Origin: Bacteroidota bacterium
GTDB taxonomy: Bacteria; Bacteroidota; Bacteroidia; Flavobacteriales; Schleiferiaceae
Assembly (NCBI GenBank): GCA_003023665.1
Contig: PXYR01000044.1
Coordinates: 1,668 to 12,798 of the forward strand
Length of the DNA stretch: 11,131 bases
Direction of reading: 5' to 3'
The position numbers were made by a program, and so were the translations under genes. Positions 1 through 7,759 of this stretch are shown here, one piece after another (the first letter of the stretch is position 1; each line of letters starts with the position of its first letter). The notes beneath the pieces are model-generated. The model searched no databases. It was not told the DNA's origin and saw nothing but the letters and a program-made list of their open reading frames with translations.

Positions 1-699
1 CACTGGTCAGGGTTATTATCTATAAATCACTCCAACATAAACTATTTTAATCGCTGGTTTATAAAGGATTACTTTAAAAGGATGCATCTGATTTTACCCG
101 TAAGCAACGTGCTTGAATCAGGAATAAAAGAACTACTTCCGACTGCCAAAACTAGGGTAGTTCCCAATATAGTTGGTGACGTGGACTTCAGTAATCCTGA
201 GCATAGCACTGCCGTACGCTTTTGCGTGGTAGGCGATATTGTCTTTAACGTGAAACGGCAAGATTTGATTCTTAAGGCATTCTTCGCTCTCCCCTCCTTC
301 TGTGAATTGCACTTTTTTGGTGGGGGACCAGATTTGGAGGCATTAAAGGCGCTTTGCAAAAAAGCAAAAAATGTTTTTGTTCACGGAAGAGTAACGAACA
401 AAGAAGTCTTACAACTCTTACCAAATTATCATGCACATATCCAATTCAGTGCTTTTGAAACCTTTGGGATAGCGACTCTGGAAGCCCGAAAAGCAGGAAT
501 ATGGGCGATATCAAGAGCGTCCTTTGGTTGCAGCGACTATGCAGATAAAGGTGTGTTAATGGCAGAAAGTGTAGAAGAGCTCACCCAAAAATTATCAGAG
601 GTGATTGCACTTAGTAAACCTGGCGTCAATAAGTTTGAAGCCTTGAGTAAGGCTGAAATAGGCCGTAAAATTCAATTGTGCTACAATGAATTGAATTAG
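1..699 (+). CDS. Glycosyltransferase, GT4-like, C-terminal part (partial, 5' end outside window)
   Basis: The reading frame is open from the first base of the window, so the ATG at 82 is internal and the real start lies upstream; 232 residues are visible. Numbering from the window edge, residues 32-57 (LPVSNVLESGIKEL, then VVPNI) match the linker before the donor-binding domain of GT-B enzymes. Residues 72-200 look like a Glycos_transf_1 domain: a VVGDI strand, K85 in the usual nucleotide-phosphate-binding region, HFFGGGPDLEALK, and ETFGIATLE (residues 153-161), which is the E-x7-E signature of GT4-type retaining transferases. By family, it moves a sugar from a nucleotide donor onto a glycan or lipid on the cytoplasmic side, for example in polysaccharide or LPS assembly. 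Donor and acceptor cannot be told from this fragment. The next gene starts 41 bases on and probably has its own promoter. Confidence 0.85.
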   Translation, partial: HWSGLLSINHSNINYFNRWFIKDYFKRMHLILPVSNVLESGIKELLPTAKTRVVPNIVGDVDFSNPEHSTAVRFCVVGDIVFNVKRQDLILKAFFALPSFCELHFFGGGPDLEALKALCKKAKNVFVHGRVTNKEVLQLLPNYHAHIQFSAFETFGIATLEARKAGIWAISRASFGCSDYADKGVLMAESVEELTQKLSEVIALSKPGVNKFEALSKAEIGRKIQLCYNELN

Positions 700-719
700 C
701 AACTTTTCTATTATCTTAG
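691..719 (+). promoter_or_regulatory. Possible Bacteroidota-type promoter for the T9SS cargo gene
   Basis: TTG at 691-693 is followed, after 18 bases, by TATCTTAG at 712-719. The Bacteroidota housekeeping promoter has a -33 TTG and a -7 TAnnTTTG, so this matches with one mismatch in the -7 box. Transcription would begin near 725, leaving a leader of about 15 bases before the ATG at 741. The TTG sits in the last codons of the preceding glycosyltransferase gene. This is a motif match only. Confidence 0.3.
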
Positions 720-740
720 GGCCTCACAAATAATCGTACT

Positions 741-2639
741 ATGAGAAAACTTTTACTAGCATTTGCTGGATTAAGCGTTATCGGTGCAACCGCTCAGGAA
801 GCTCGTATGGACCTTGGTCGCAGCGCGGCAATGTACACAGCTTCACATGCTGATGGAACGCCATTGAACACCTCTTCTAATAAATCGGCAGCGGCTGTCT
901 ACACTGGTACTGCACCAAATGTATACGGCGCAGGGTTTGGACCCAAAACCAATTTAGTAGCGAATGAAGCATTGAACACTGTAGCGTTTATTCACCGTTC
1001 TGATTTTAATTCAAACGGAGATTTCACTTCTGGATCATTGCGTTTTGATTACTCTACCGATGGTGGAGCTACTTGGACGTCCAACGCAGGGCCATTTTGG
1101 AACACCAACGCAGCTGTTGGAGCATATCCAGGTCCAGCTCGTTACCCTCACATTGGTATCTTAAACAACCAAGGGAACACCAATCCTCTAAATGCCTCTA
1201 TTAGTGTATGGGCTCCAACCTTAGCAGGAGGTAATGATTCTTGGGGAGGCGCACTGGTAGGTTCGCATAAAATGGACAATACTGTTACTGATATGGCAGT
1301 AGATACTACAAGTGGTCACTTAACCTTGGAGGAGTCTTTTACACAAGATGGTACGTTTTGGGGATTAAGTCTTGATCACCCAAATTACCTAGTGGAAGAA
1401 TATACAGATACAGCTGTCATTTGGAAAGGAGATATGGATTTCAGCACAGATTTAATGAATTTAACTCAAATTAAAGCATACCTCCCTATTACCAATGACG
1501 CAACCAATGGAAAAATTTACGGTGATGCACGCCTATCTTTTGACCCACCAGGGGTTACAGGGTACATTTCTGTTGAAGGTTATAATGATATGATTGCTCC
1601 AAACAAAGTCATCCATCCTTTCCTAATCAGAACGGATGATGGCGGTATGTCTTGGAGCGCTCCTTTTGGACCAAACTTGAACAACCTTGTTGATCAGCGT
1701 TCTGGAGACAGCTTAATTACCATTTTTGAGAATATTACAGGCGGTTGGTTTATCGGAAGTCTTACTTCATCTACCCGCGGTCATGATATGACTGTTGACG
1801 CGAACGGCAATGTTCACTTGTTTGTACACGTATTCCCAGGAGTCGAAACTACTCCAACAGGTGGTACTATGGCAGGTGATTTTACCTTCTTCCCAGCTGT
1901 GAATCTATTGGTAGATATCTATTCAATGGATCAAGGAATTACTTGGGTGTGTAACGTAGTAAGTCAAGTATTTACTTGGGATTATGATTTTGACCCAACC
2001 AACGGCCCAGTGCCTGAGGCTACTCGTCCTCACATTTCTATGAGTACGGATCGTTCAAAATTGTTCTTCTCTTGGTTTGAAAGTGATACCTCTTTCGTGA
2101 CGGGAACAGACAACAACTTCCCAGATTGGAGATGTCGCAGTTACAATGTTTACGGTGATTCTTTGGAAGGAGAAGTCACTGTAATGGGAACATTTGGTGA
2201 TGCTACTTGGGGTAACGTTGCAGATTATGCTTTTGATAATGGCGACGGTTCTCACCAATTGCATATGACCTATGCACCAATTGCAGATTTCGGAACATTC
2301 TCAGTATTAAATCCTATTGATTTCTATTATTTAGGAATGCCTTACCCAGATAATATTGGTCTTGAGGAAATGGAAACGCAAAACTTCTCGGTTAGCCAGA
2401 ATTACCCGAACCCAACAAGCGGTTTGACAAAAGTTGCTATAGAAAGCGTTGAAGCGGCAAACTTTACTTTGAGCATTATGGACATCACAGGTCGTACAAT
2501 TGAAGTGCGCAATATGGGACGTTTAGATGCTGGTCGTCACATTGAAGAAATTAATACAGCTGGATTTGCTCCAGGCGTATACTTCTACACTGTTGCTTCT
2601 GCAGGACATAAGAATACTAAGAAATTTATTGTAGAGTAA
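741..2639 (+). CDS. Secreted T9SS cargo protein with Asp-box (sialidase-like) repeats and C-terminal sorting domain
   Basis: This is a 632-residue exported protein. Residues 1-19 form a signal peptide (MRKLLLAFAGLSVIGATAQ, cleavage likely after AQ). Three Asp-box motifs (S/T-x-D-x-G-x-T/S-W) stand at residues 105-112 (STDGGATW), 298-305 (TDDGGMSW) and 395-402 (SMDQGITW). Such motifs mark blades of sialidase/BNR-type beta-propellers. I do not see the arginine triad or FRIP motif of an active sialidase, so enzyme activity is not supported. Residues 550-632 are a Por/T9SS sorting domain: NYPNP at 554-558, then the LSIMDITGR strand, the GRHIEEINTAGFAPGVYFY region and a KKFIVE end. By family, the protein crosses the inner membrane by Sec and the outer membrane by T9SS, then is released or anchored at the surface. 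It appears monocistronic, with a hairpin terminator 22 bases after the stop. The ligand is unknown. Confidence 0.85.
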   Translation: MRKLLLAFAGLSVIGATAQEARMDLGRSAAMYTASHADGTPLNTSSNKSAAAVYTGTAPNVYGAGFGPKTNLVANEALNTVAFIHRSDFNSNGDFTSGSLRFDYSTDGGATWTSNAGPFWNTNAAVGAYPGPARYPHIGILNNQGNTNPLNASISVWAPTLAGGNDSWGGALVGSHKMDNTVTDMAVDTTSGHLTLEESFTQDGTFWGLSLDHPNYLVEEYTDTAVIWKGDMDFSTDLMNLTQIKAYLPITNDATNGKIYGDARLSFDPPGVTGYISVEGYNDMIAPNKVIHPFLIRTDDGGMSWSAPFGPNLNNLVDQRSGDSLITIFENITGGWFIGSLTSSTRGHDMTVDANGNVHLFVHVFPGVETTPTGGTMAGDFTFFPAVNLLVDIYSMDQGITWVCNVVSQVFTWDYDFDPTNGPVPEATRPHISMSTDRSKLFFSWFESDTSFVTGTDNNFPDWRCRSYNVYGDSLEGEVTVMGTFGDATWGNVADYAFDNGDGSHQLHMTYAPIADFGTFSVLNPIDFYYLGMPYPDNIGLEEMETQNFSVSQNYPNPTSGLTKVAIESVEAANFTLSIMDITGRTIEVRNMGRLDAGRHIEEINTAGFAPGVYFYTVASAGHKNTKKFIVE

Positions 2640-2661
2640 TTCTATAATTGATTCGAATAAC

Positions 2662-2692
2662 AAAGCCCCGAGCGCTGCGCGCTCGGGGCTTT
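2662..2692. terminator. Strong intrinsic terminator, probably bidirectional
   Basis: A perfect 14-bp stem (2662-2675 with 2679-2692) closes on a 3-base loop, TGC. The core AGCCCCGAGCGC is GC-rich. The + strand side runs into TTTTTATTT, a good U-tract for the T9SS cargo gene ending at 2639. On the minus strand the hairpin is followed by TTTGTTATT, a weaker but usable tract for the E1 gene, which ends at 2714. It sits alone between two convergent genes, so it may serve both. Confidence 0.9.
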
Positions 2693-2713
2693 TTATTTGG
2701 AATTCTGTTGGAT

Positions 2714-4660
2714 TTAATAATTCAAGATTTTCTCTACCGCCTCTTCAAGCTTTGATTTAGCTAAAAACCCTTCTTCTAAGTCTGCTGAAAAAGGAACTGG
2801 TGTAGGATCAGAACTGACCAATTCAACAGGAGCATCTAATAACTCAAAACAATCACGCGCTATTCTTGATGCAATGTGTTCTCCGTATCCACCTACAGCA
2901 ATGTCCTCTTGTAATACCACCACTAAAGAGGTCTTAGCGATACTTTTTTTAATCGATTCGAAATCTAATGGAACCAAAGTTCTAAGATTAATGACTTCAA
3001 TAGCATAGGTAGACTTTTCTGCTAATTCTAGTGCCCAATGAACACCTAATCCGTAGGTCACAATAGTAATATCCGTACCCTCCTGCTGTACCTTGGCTTC
3101 TCCTAAATCCATAAAATACTCACCCGTAGGCACTTGTTCTTTAACTGTTCTGTAAAGGGCTTTATGTTCGTAGAACATTACGGGATTTGGGTCATTAAAA
3201 CTCGATAGTAAAAGTGCCTTAGCCTCTGCGGGAAAAGCAGGATATACAACTTTTAGACCAGGCACATGGGTAAACCACGCCTCCGTGCTTTGACTATGAA
3301 AAGGTCCAGCAGCCACCCCAGCGCCAGTTGGCATCCGTATCACAACATCTACAGATTGCCCCCAGCGCCAATGCAATTTAGCTAGGTTATTTACAATCTG
3401 ATTGAATCCAGTACTCACAAAATCCGCAAACTGCATTTCCATCATTGATTTTCCGCCAGAAATAGCATAGCCCATGGCAGAACCCACAATAGCACTTTCA
3501 CATAACGGTGTGTTTCGTACTCTTCCCTCCCCGTATTTCTCAAGCATATTCTCAGTCGCCTTGAAAACACCACCGTAATCTGCAATGTCTTGTCCCATTA
3601 AAACAAGCTCCGGCCACTTTTTCATGGCTACATCAATCGCCTGATGAATGGCATCTATAAAACGTAATTCTGAAGTTGAGCCTGCTTTATTTTTGGTTGG
3701 AATAGGCGCGGCAAAGAGATCATTAAGACTTTCCGTTCTGTTGTAATTTAGGTTAGGTAAAGCCAACGCTTCATGAAACGCCTCATCCACGCGCTTTTTT
3801 GATTCCTCTAATTTCTCATCAATCCAGGTTTCCGTAATTCCCCAAGGCTCCATATTAGCTCGCAGTAAGGCCATAGGCTCTTTCTTTGTTTGCTCTGCAA
3901 TCATTCCTTCTGGGTAATATTTAGTTCCGCTGGCTTCCTCGTGACCTCTCAACCTAAACGTATTGGCTTCAACTAATATGGGCTTACCTTTTTTACGCGC
4001 ATAATCCGCAGCTTTGTTGAACTTCGTAGAAGCTTCCAACATATCGTTGGCATTAAAACTCATTGTTTTCATGCCATAAGCAGGACCCTTTTGTTTAAAG
4101 GATTCAAAAACAAACTGTTGGTGCTCAGGTGTACTGAGTCCCCAATAATTCCTTTCAACAACAAAAACCACCGGTAAATCCCAAACAGCTGCAACGTTAA
4201 GAGCTTCATGAAAATCGCCTTGAGAGGTTGCACCGTCACCGGTAAATGCAAGAACACATTTGCCAGAGTTTTGTAGTTTTTCTCTCAAGGCTAATCCGCA
4301 AGCGAGTCCTAATTGAGCACCTAAATGAGAGATCATTCCCACCAAATGATGTTCCATGGAACCAAAGTGAAAACTACGGTCACGACCTTTTGTAAACCCA
4401 TCAGCCTTTCCTTGAAACTGGGCAAATAGTCTTTTTAAAGGGACTTCTCTTGAAACAAAAACTCCTAAATTTCTATGCATAGTACAGATGTATTCATCTT
4501 TTGTCAATGCATGTGTGGCAGCTACGGACAGGGCTTCTTGGCCGTAGGATGCAAACCATTTAGAAATCTTTCCTTGTCGCAAATAGATAAGCATCTTCTC
4601 TTCTATTGCTCTTGTAAGAATAAAGTCCTCTAGTAGTTGCCTGGAGTGGGCATCGTTCAT
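2714..4660 (-). CDS. 2-oxoacid dehydrogenase E1, fused alpha and beta subunits (probably branched-chain)
   Basis: This 648-residue protein is the thiamine-diphosphate E1 of a 2-oxoacid dehydrogenase complex, which decarboxylates the 2-oxoacid and acylates the lipoyl group of E2. Residues 1-315 are the alpha half. It carries the TPP motif GDGATSQG at 141-148, closing with N171, which is 29 residues after D142 and so matches the second Asn (a metal ligand) of the usual NN pair. R170 replaces the first Asn. RGHEEASG at 238-245 holds the expected active-site His (H240). Residues 328-648 are the beta half, with TPLCE (E388, cofactor-binding Glu) and GPFHSQ (H455, active-site His). The linker is about 315-328. 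Each half has the length of a separate subunit. One-chain E1 of this kind is common in Bacteroidota and is usually named branched-chain or 2-oxoisovalerate dehydrogenase. Pyruvate or acetoin as substrate cannot be excluded. No E2 or E3 gene is adjacent. The start at 4660 gives a normal N-terminus. Confidence 0.9.
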   Translation of the reverse strand: MNDAHSRQLLEDFILTRAIEEKMLIYLRQGKISKWFASYGQEALSVAATHALTKDEYICTMHRNLGVFVSREVPLKRLFAQFQGKADGFTKGRDRSFHFGSMEHHLVGMISHLGAQLGLACGLALREKLQNSGKCVLAFTGDGATSQGDFHEALNVAAVWDLPVVFVVERNYWGLSTPEHQQFVFESFKQKGPAYGMKTMSFNANDMLEASTKFNKAADYARKKGKPILVEANTFRLRGHEEASGTKYYPEGMIAEQTKKEPMALLRANMEPWGITETWIDEKLEESKKRVDEAFHEALALPNLNYNRTESLNDLFAAPIPTKNKAGSTSELRFIDAIHQAIDVAMKKWPELVLMGQDIADYGGVFKATENMLEKYGEGRVRNTPLCESAIVGSAMGYAISGGKSMMEMQFADFVSTGFNQIVNNLAKLHWRWGQSVDVVIRMPTGAGVAAGPFHSQSTEAWFTHVPGLKVVYPAFPAEAKALLLSSFNDPNPVMFYEHKALYRTVKEQVPTGEYFMDLGEAKVQQEGTDITIVTYGLGVHWALELAEKSTYAIEVINLRTLVPLDFESIKKSIAKTSLVVVLQEDIAVGGYGEHIASRIARDCFELLDAPVELVSSDPTPVPFSADLEEGFLAKSKLEEAVEKILNY

Positions 4661-4710
4661 AACTTCTGCTTGTTGGGTCTAGCGAATGAAAATAGCTTAA
4701 AAAAGGGAGT

Positions 4711-4718
4711 TATTTTTG
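4711..4718 (+). promoter_or_regulatory. Candidate -7 box for the oxygenase-trmD operon
   Basis: TATTTTTG fits the Bacteroidota -7 consensus TAnnTTTG at every defined position. It lies 25 bases before the ATG at 4744, which implies a leader of roughly 20 bases. I found no TTG at the expected -33 spacing, so the call rests on the -7 box alone. The 83-base gap also has to hold the promoter of the divergent E1 gene, for which I see no convincing match. Confidence 0.4.
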
Positions 4719-4743
4719 TTATACAGAACCTAAAATTTTAAAT

Positions 4744-5685
4744 ATGGCTTCCATTCCAAATTTAAATTTCGCAAAATGGTCTCAAGGGACTGAAAATGAA
4801 AAAGCTGAGTTCGTGAAAGAACTGGGCGCCGCCTATACAGATATCGGTTTTATAACTATCCGAAACCACGGATTTGGTGAAGAGGTACAAGATGAATTGT
4901 ATCACAAAGCATCTGAATTCTTTGGATTAGAGAAATCAATCAAAGCTGCATACGAAATTGATGGACTCGCAGGTCAACGCGGCTATACTTCCTTTGGCAA
5001 AGAACATGCAAAAGGGAATGAAGCTGCAGACCTCAAAGAGTTCTGGCAAGTGGGACAACCAAACCCTGCTTATGAAGGTCCTGAATACCATAATAACGTG
5101 AGCGTAGCCGAATTACCTGAATTCGCTCCATCTTTTAAATTGGCATATCAACAGCTAGAAGGTATTGGAAGAGAATTACTAAAAGCCATTGCCGTCTATT
5201 TAGAATTAGATATCAATTATTTTGAATCTTGGGTTCAAGGAGGAAATTCCATTTTAAGGGCTATACACTATCCCCCAATCACAATAGACCCAGGTAATAG
5301 CGTTCGTGCAGGTCAACATGAAGACATTAACCTAATCACGCTGTTGATGGGCGCAAGCGCTGAAGGGCTTCAAGTACTCAACAAGAATAATGAATGGATT
5401 GGCATAACAGCAATTCCAGGCTCACTTGTAGTTAATGTGGGCGACATGCTGCAGCGTTTGACCAACGGCGTTATGAAATCCACCACACACCGAGTAGTAA
5501 ACCCGCCTCGCGAAAAATGGGGTACGTCAAGGTATTCTATTCCATTCTTTTTACATCCAGTAGGTAAAATGCCTTTAAACGCTCTAAGCAATTGTATTTC
5601 AAATGATCGCCCTAAAGCATTTGAGGATATCACCGCCGGAAATTATTTAGAACAACGACTCATAGAAATAGGCTTGAAGAAGTAA
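4744..5685 (+). CDS. Isopenicillin N synthase-like Fe(II)/2-oxoglutarate-dependent oxygenase
   Basis: This 313-residue soluble protein has the layout of the plant- and IPNS-type oxygenases. Residues 5-115 are a DIOX_N-like region (IPNLNF, then GFITIRNHG at 35-43, RGYTSFG at 79-85). Residues 165-285 form the jelly-roll catalytic domain. The iron triad is visible: H192 and D194 in GQHEDINLITLL, and H249 in STTHRVVNPP. R263-x-S265 in SRYSIPFF is the usual 2-oxoglutarate anchor. By family, such enzymes use O2 and 2-oxoglutarate to hydroxylate, desaturate or cyclise small molecules. The RxS pair favours a 2-oxoglutarate enzyme over a true IPNS, and no NRPS genes for beta-lactam synthesis are present. 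The substrate is unknown. The stop TAA overlaps or abuts the trmD start (TAATGATG), so the two genes are probably co-transcribed and translationally coupled. Confidence 0.85.
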   Translation: MASIPNLNFAKWSQGTENEKAEFVKELGAAYTDIGFITIRNHGFGEEVQDELYHKASEFFGLEKSIKAAYEIDGLAGQRGYTSFGKEHAKGNEAADLKEFWQVGQPNPAYEGPEYHNNVSVAELPEFAPSFKLAYQQLEGIGRELLKAIAVYLELDINYFESWVQGGNSILRAIHYPPITIDPGNSVRAGQHEDINLITLLMGASAEGLQVLNKNNEWIGITAIPGSLVVNVGDMLQRLTNGVMKSTTHRVVNPPREKWGTSRYSIPFFLHPVGKMPLNALSNCISNDRPKAFEDITAGNYLEQRLIEIGLKK

Positions 5686-5687
5686 TG

Positions 5688-6365
5688 ATGCGCATTGATA
5701 TTATTACTGTACTTCCTGAATTGCTAGAAGGGCCATTTTCCCACAGCATACTAAAGCGTGCCACTGATAAAGGACTCGCAGAAGTGCACATACATCAATT
5801 GCGCAATTACGGTACAGGTAAACACCAACAAGTTGATGATTACCAATACGGTGGTGGTGCGGGTATGGTCATGCAGTGCGGTCCTTTGGTGGACTGTATT
5901 GAAGATTTACAAAAAGACCGTAAATATGATGCTATTCTATACATGACACCAGACGGTAAGCATTACAATCAAGGTGATGCCAATCATTTGAGCATGTTTA
6001 AAGCTATTATGATTATTTGTGGTCATTATAAAGGTATAGACCAACGTGTAAGAGATCACTGGATTACCCATGAATTTAGTATTGGTGATTTTGTTTTAAG
6101 TGGCGGAGAATTAGCTGCTGCAGCTATTAGCGACTCTATTATTAGATTAATTCCAGGCGTACTAAATGACGAGACCTCGGCATTAACGGATAGTTTTCAA
6201 GACAACCTACTAGCCCCACCGGTATACACACGACCAGAAGAGTTTAGAGGACATAAAGTGCCAGAAATACTTACAAGTGGCAATACAAAGGCGATAGAAA
6301 TTTGGCGCGAGGAACAGGCCTACGAAAGGACAAAAAGCAGACGTCCCGATTTATTGAAAGACTAA
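5688..6365 (+). CDS. trmD: tRNA (guanosine(37)-N1)-methyltransferase TrmD
   Basis: TrmD transfers a methyl group from S-adenosylmethionine to N1 of G37 in tRNAs that read CNN codons, which prevents +1 frameshifting. The protein is full length at 225 residues. Family motifs in order are MRIDIITVLPELL at the N-terminus, YGGGAGMVM, the trefoil-knot SAM site (ICGHYKGIDQRVRDH, then SIGDFVLSGGELA), RLIPGVL, LTDSFQDNLLAPPVYTRP and a C-terminal RTKSRRPDLL. The Arg in RLIPGVL and the Asp in LTDSF correspond to E. coli R154 and D169, needed for catalysis. Two start codons lie in tandem in TAATGATG. I chose the second (5688) because family members begin MRIDII; the first (5685) would add one Met and overlap the oxygenase stop by 1 base. 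rplS, a frequent trmD neighbour, is not next to it. Its stop overlaps that of convergent dciA. Confidence 0.97.
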   Translation: MRIDIITVLPELLEGPFSHSILKRATDKGLAEVHIHQLRNYGTGKHQQVDDYQYGGGAGMVMQCGPLVDCIEDLQKDRKYDAILYMTPDGKHYNQGDANHLSMFKAIMIICGHYKGIDQRVRDHWITHEFSIGDFVLSGGELAAAAISDSIIRLIPGVLNDETSALTDSFQDNLLAPPVYTRPEEFRGHKVPEILTSGNTKAIEIWREEQAYERTKSRRPDLLKD

Positions 6366-6661
6366 AAGATTTGGACATCTGTTATAGCATCGTGTCCAAC
6401 ATGTTCATTTATTGATGAAATAATCTTTCCCTTCATCATGAGCAATTCCTTTCGAACAACAGCGCTATCCAATTGAATTACTAATATTCTATTTTCAACT
6501 TTCTTACGTGACGTTTGACGAGCTACCGAAGGTCCCATAATTTCATCCCAGGCTTGCAGAACTCTGCTATTGTCGGTTCCTTGTCTAAGTCTGTATCGAT
6601 CAAGCCATTGACTCAAAGCTTCACCCATATTTTGCTCGTTAGAGCGTTTGAATTGAGCCAT
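6362..6661 (-). CDS. dciA: DciA (DUF721) replicative helicase loader-type protein
   Basis: This 99-residue protein belongs to DUF721/DciA, the ancestral loader that helps place DnaB helicase on DNA in bacteria lacking DnaC or DnaI. The start MAQFKRSNEQNMGEAL is the usual short lead-in. The domain follows: LSQWLDRYRLRQG, AWDEIMGPSVARQT (the W-x-x-x-[ILMV]-G-x-x-[ILV] signature), then the KH-like core ILVIQLDSAVVRKELLMMKGKII and a final INEHVG segment. I chose the ATG at 6661. A GTG at 6706 would add 15 residues that do not resemble the family and would deepen the overlap with recF. With this start it overlaps the 3' end of recF by 23 bases on the same strand, which implies coupled translation. 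Its stop shares CTAA (6362-6365) with trmD. Length and spacing match other Bacteroidota members as I know them. Confidence 0.88.
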   Translation of the reverse strand: MAQFKRSNEQNMGEALSQWLDRYRLRQGTDNSRVLQAWDEIMGPSVARQTSRKKVENRILVIQLDSAVVRKELLMMKGKIISSINEHVGHDAITDVQIF

Positions 6662-7754
6662 CGTCTGTAATTTCAAAGGTTGTGTGCTGCAGCCGTAACG
6701 CATCACTTAATTGTTGCATACGCTCAGAATGCGTGTCCGTGATAAAAATTTGGCCGAAATCTTCCGTATTCACCAATTGAAGGAGGTTAGCTACTCTGCC
6801 TTCATCTAATTTATCAAAAATATCATCTAATAAGAGCAGCGGAGCCATTCCTAAATGCTTGCGCCCTATTTCAAACTGAGCCAACTTTAGCGCTATTAAA
6901 AAACTCTTTTGTTGTCCCTGAGAACCCACTCTTTTTATGGGGTAACCTCCTAATTCAAAAACAAGATCATCCCGATGAGTACCTACTGAAGTGTATTGCA
7001 AGACTTTATCCTTGTCCAACCTAGAGGCAAGTAACTCTCGCATTCCCAAATCATGTAAAGTACTTTTATAGGTAATGGATACTTCTTCTTTACCTCCGCT
7101 GAGCACTTCATAATAGCGTTGAAGAATGGGTTGAAGCTCTTGAGCAAATTCCTTTCTCTTTGAATAGATTTCAGCGCCTTCCTTCACCAAGATATCGTCA
7201 TACAATTCAAGAAGTGAAGCATCAAAAGTCCTATTGGAAGCAAAGTATTTTAGCGTTGTGTTGCGTTGTCCCAATGCCTTATTATAGTTGATTAAGGCAC
7301 TTAAATACCTTCTGCTATTTTGACTAATAGTTGCATCTACTAACCTCCTTCTTGTCTCCGCAGCATCAAGTATAAGATCTCTATCCATTGGAGATATCAT
7401 AACCACCGGTAAGTAGCCAATATGGTCTGCTAGTTTTTCAACTTCCTTACCATCTACCCTGATTTTCTTTTTTTGACCTTTCTTCAATCCTATGTCCAAT
7501 GAATGAGAAGTGCCCTTACGCTCCAGGTTGGCCTTGATCAATGCCATACTTTCTCCGTGAGTGATATTCTGACCGTCCGTTGAACCTAAATAAGACTTTG
7601 TGAGGCTGAGGTAGTGCAAAGCATCTAAAACGTTGGTTTTGCCATTACCGTTATTTCCAGTGATAATATTTACCTTTTCATTGAAGTTCCATCGCGTAGA
7701 GTGATGGTTTTTAAAATGAGTTAATTCTAATGCGCCAATGAAGAGCTTATCCAT
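6639..7754 (-). CDS. recF: DNA replication and repair protein RecF
   Basis: RecF is an SMC-like ABC ATPase that binds gapped DNA and, with RecO and RecR, loads RecA at stalled forks. The 371-residue length is typical. Residues 33-40 are the Walker A motif GNNGNGKT. SPMDRDLILDAAETRRRLVD (121-140) is the RecF-specific segment that follows the ATPase N-lobe. GTHRDD (258-263) is a family hallmark, VGSQGQQKS (276-284) is the ABC signature, and LLLLDDIFDKLD (306-317) holds Walker B and the D-loop. I start at ATG 7754 (MDKLFIGALEL, where the first beta-strand begins). A GTG at 7760 would add only two residues. The gene is not in a dnaA-dnaN-recF cluster; instead it leads into dciA, an arrangement I recall as common in Bacteroidota. 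Its promoter would lie in the gap shared with the divergent TPR gene. Confidence 0.97.
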   Translation of the reverse strand: MDKLFIGALELTHFKNHHSTRWNFNEKVNIITGNNGNGKTNVLDALHYLSLTKSYLGSTDGQNITHGESMALIKANLERKGTSHSLDIGLKKGQKKKIRVDGKEVEKLADHIGYLPVVMISPMDRDLILDAAETRRRLVDATISQNSRRYLSALINYNKALGQRNTTLKYFASNRTFDASLLELYDDILVKEGAEIYSKRKEFAQELQPILQRYYEVLSGGKEEVSITYKSTLHDLGMRELLASRLDKDKVLQYTSVGTHRDDLVFELGGYPIKRVGSQGQQKSFLIALKLAQFEIGRKHLGMAPLLLLDDIFDKLDEGRVANLLQLVNTEDFGQIFITDTHSERMQQLSDALRLQHTTFEITDDGSIQTL

Positions 7755-7759
7755 AGGCA

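Noticed and set aside
69..359. Minus-strand open frame inside the glycosyltransferase fragment
   Set aside because: It lies antisense to a gene with clear GT4 motifs, and its product has no recognisable domain.
4661..4743. Minus-strand promoter for the E1 gene
   Set aside because: The best candidate (TATTTTCA) misses two defined positions of TAnnTTTG and has no TTG at the right spacing.
4744..5685. Beta-lactam biosynthesis (true isopenicillin N synthase)
   Set aside because: No NRPS or other beta-lactam genes are near, and the RxS pair is a 2-oxoglutarate-binding feature of the wider family.
6662..6706. GTG start at 6706 for dciA
   Set aside because: The extra 15 residues do not look like DUF721 and would lengthen the overlap with recF to 68 bases.
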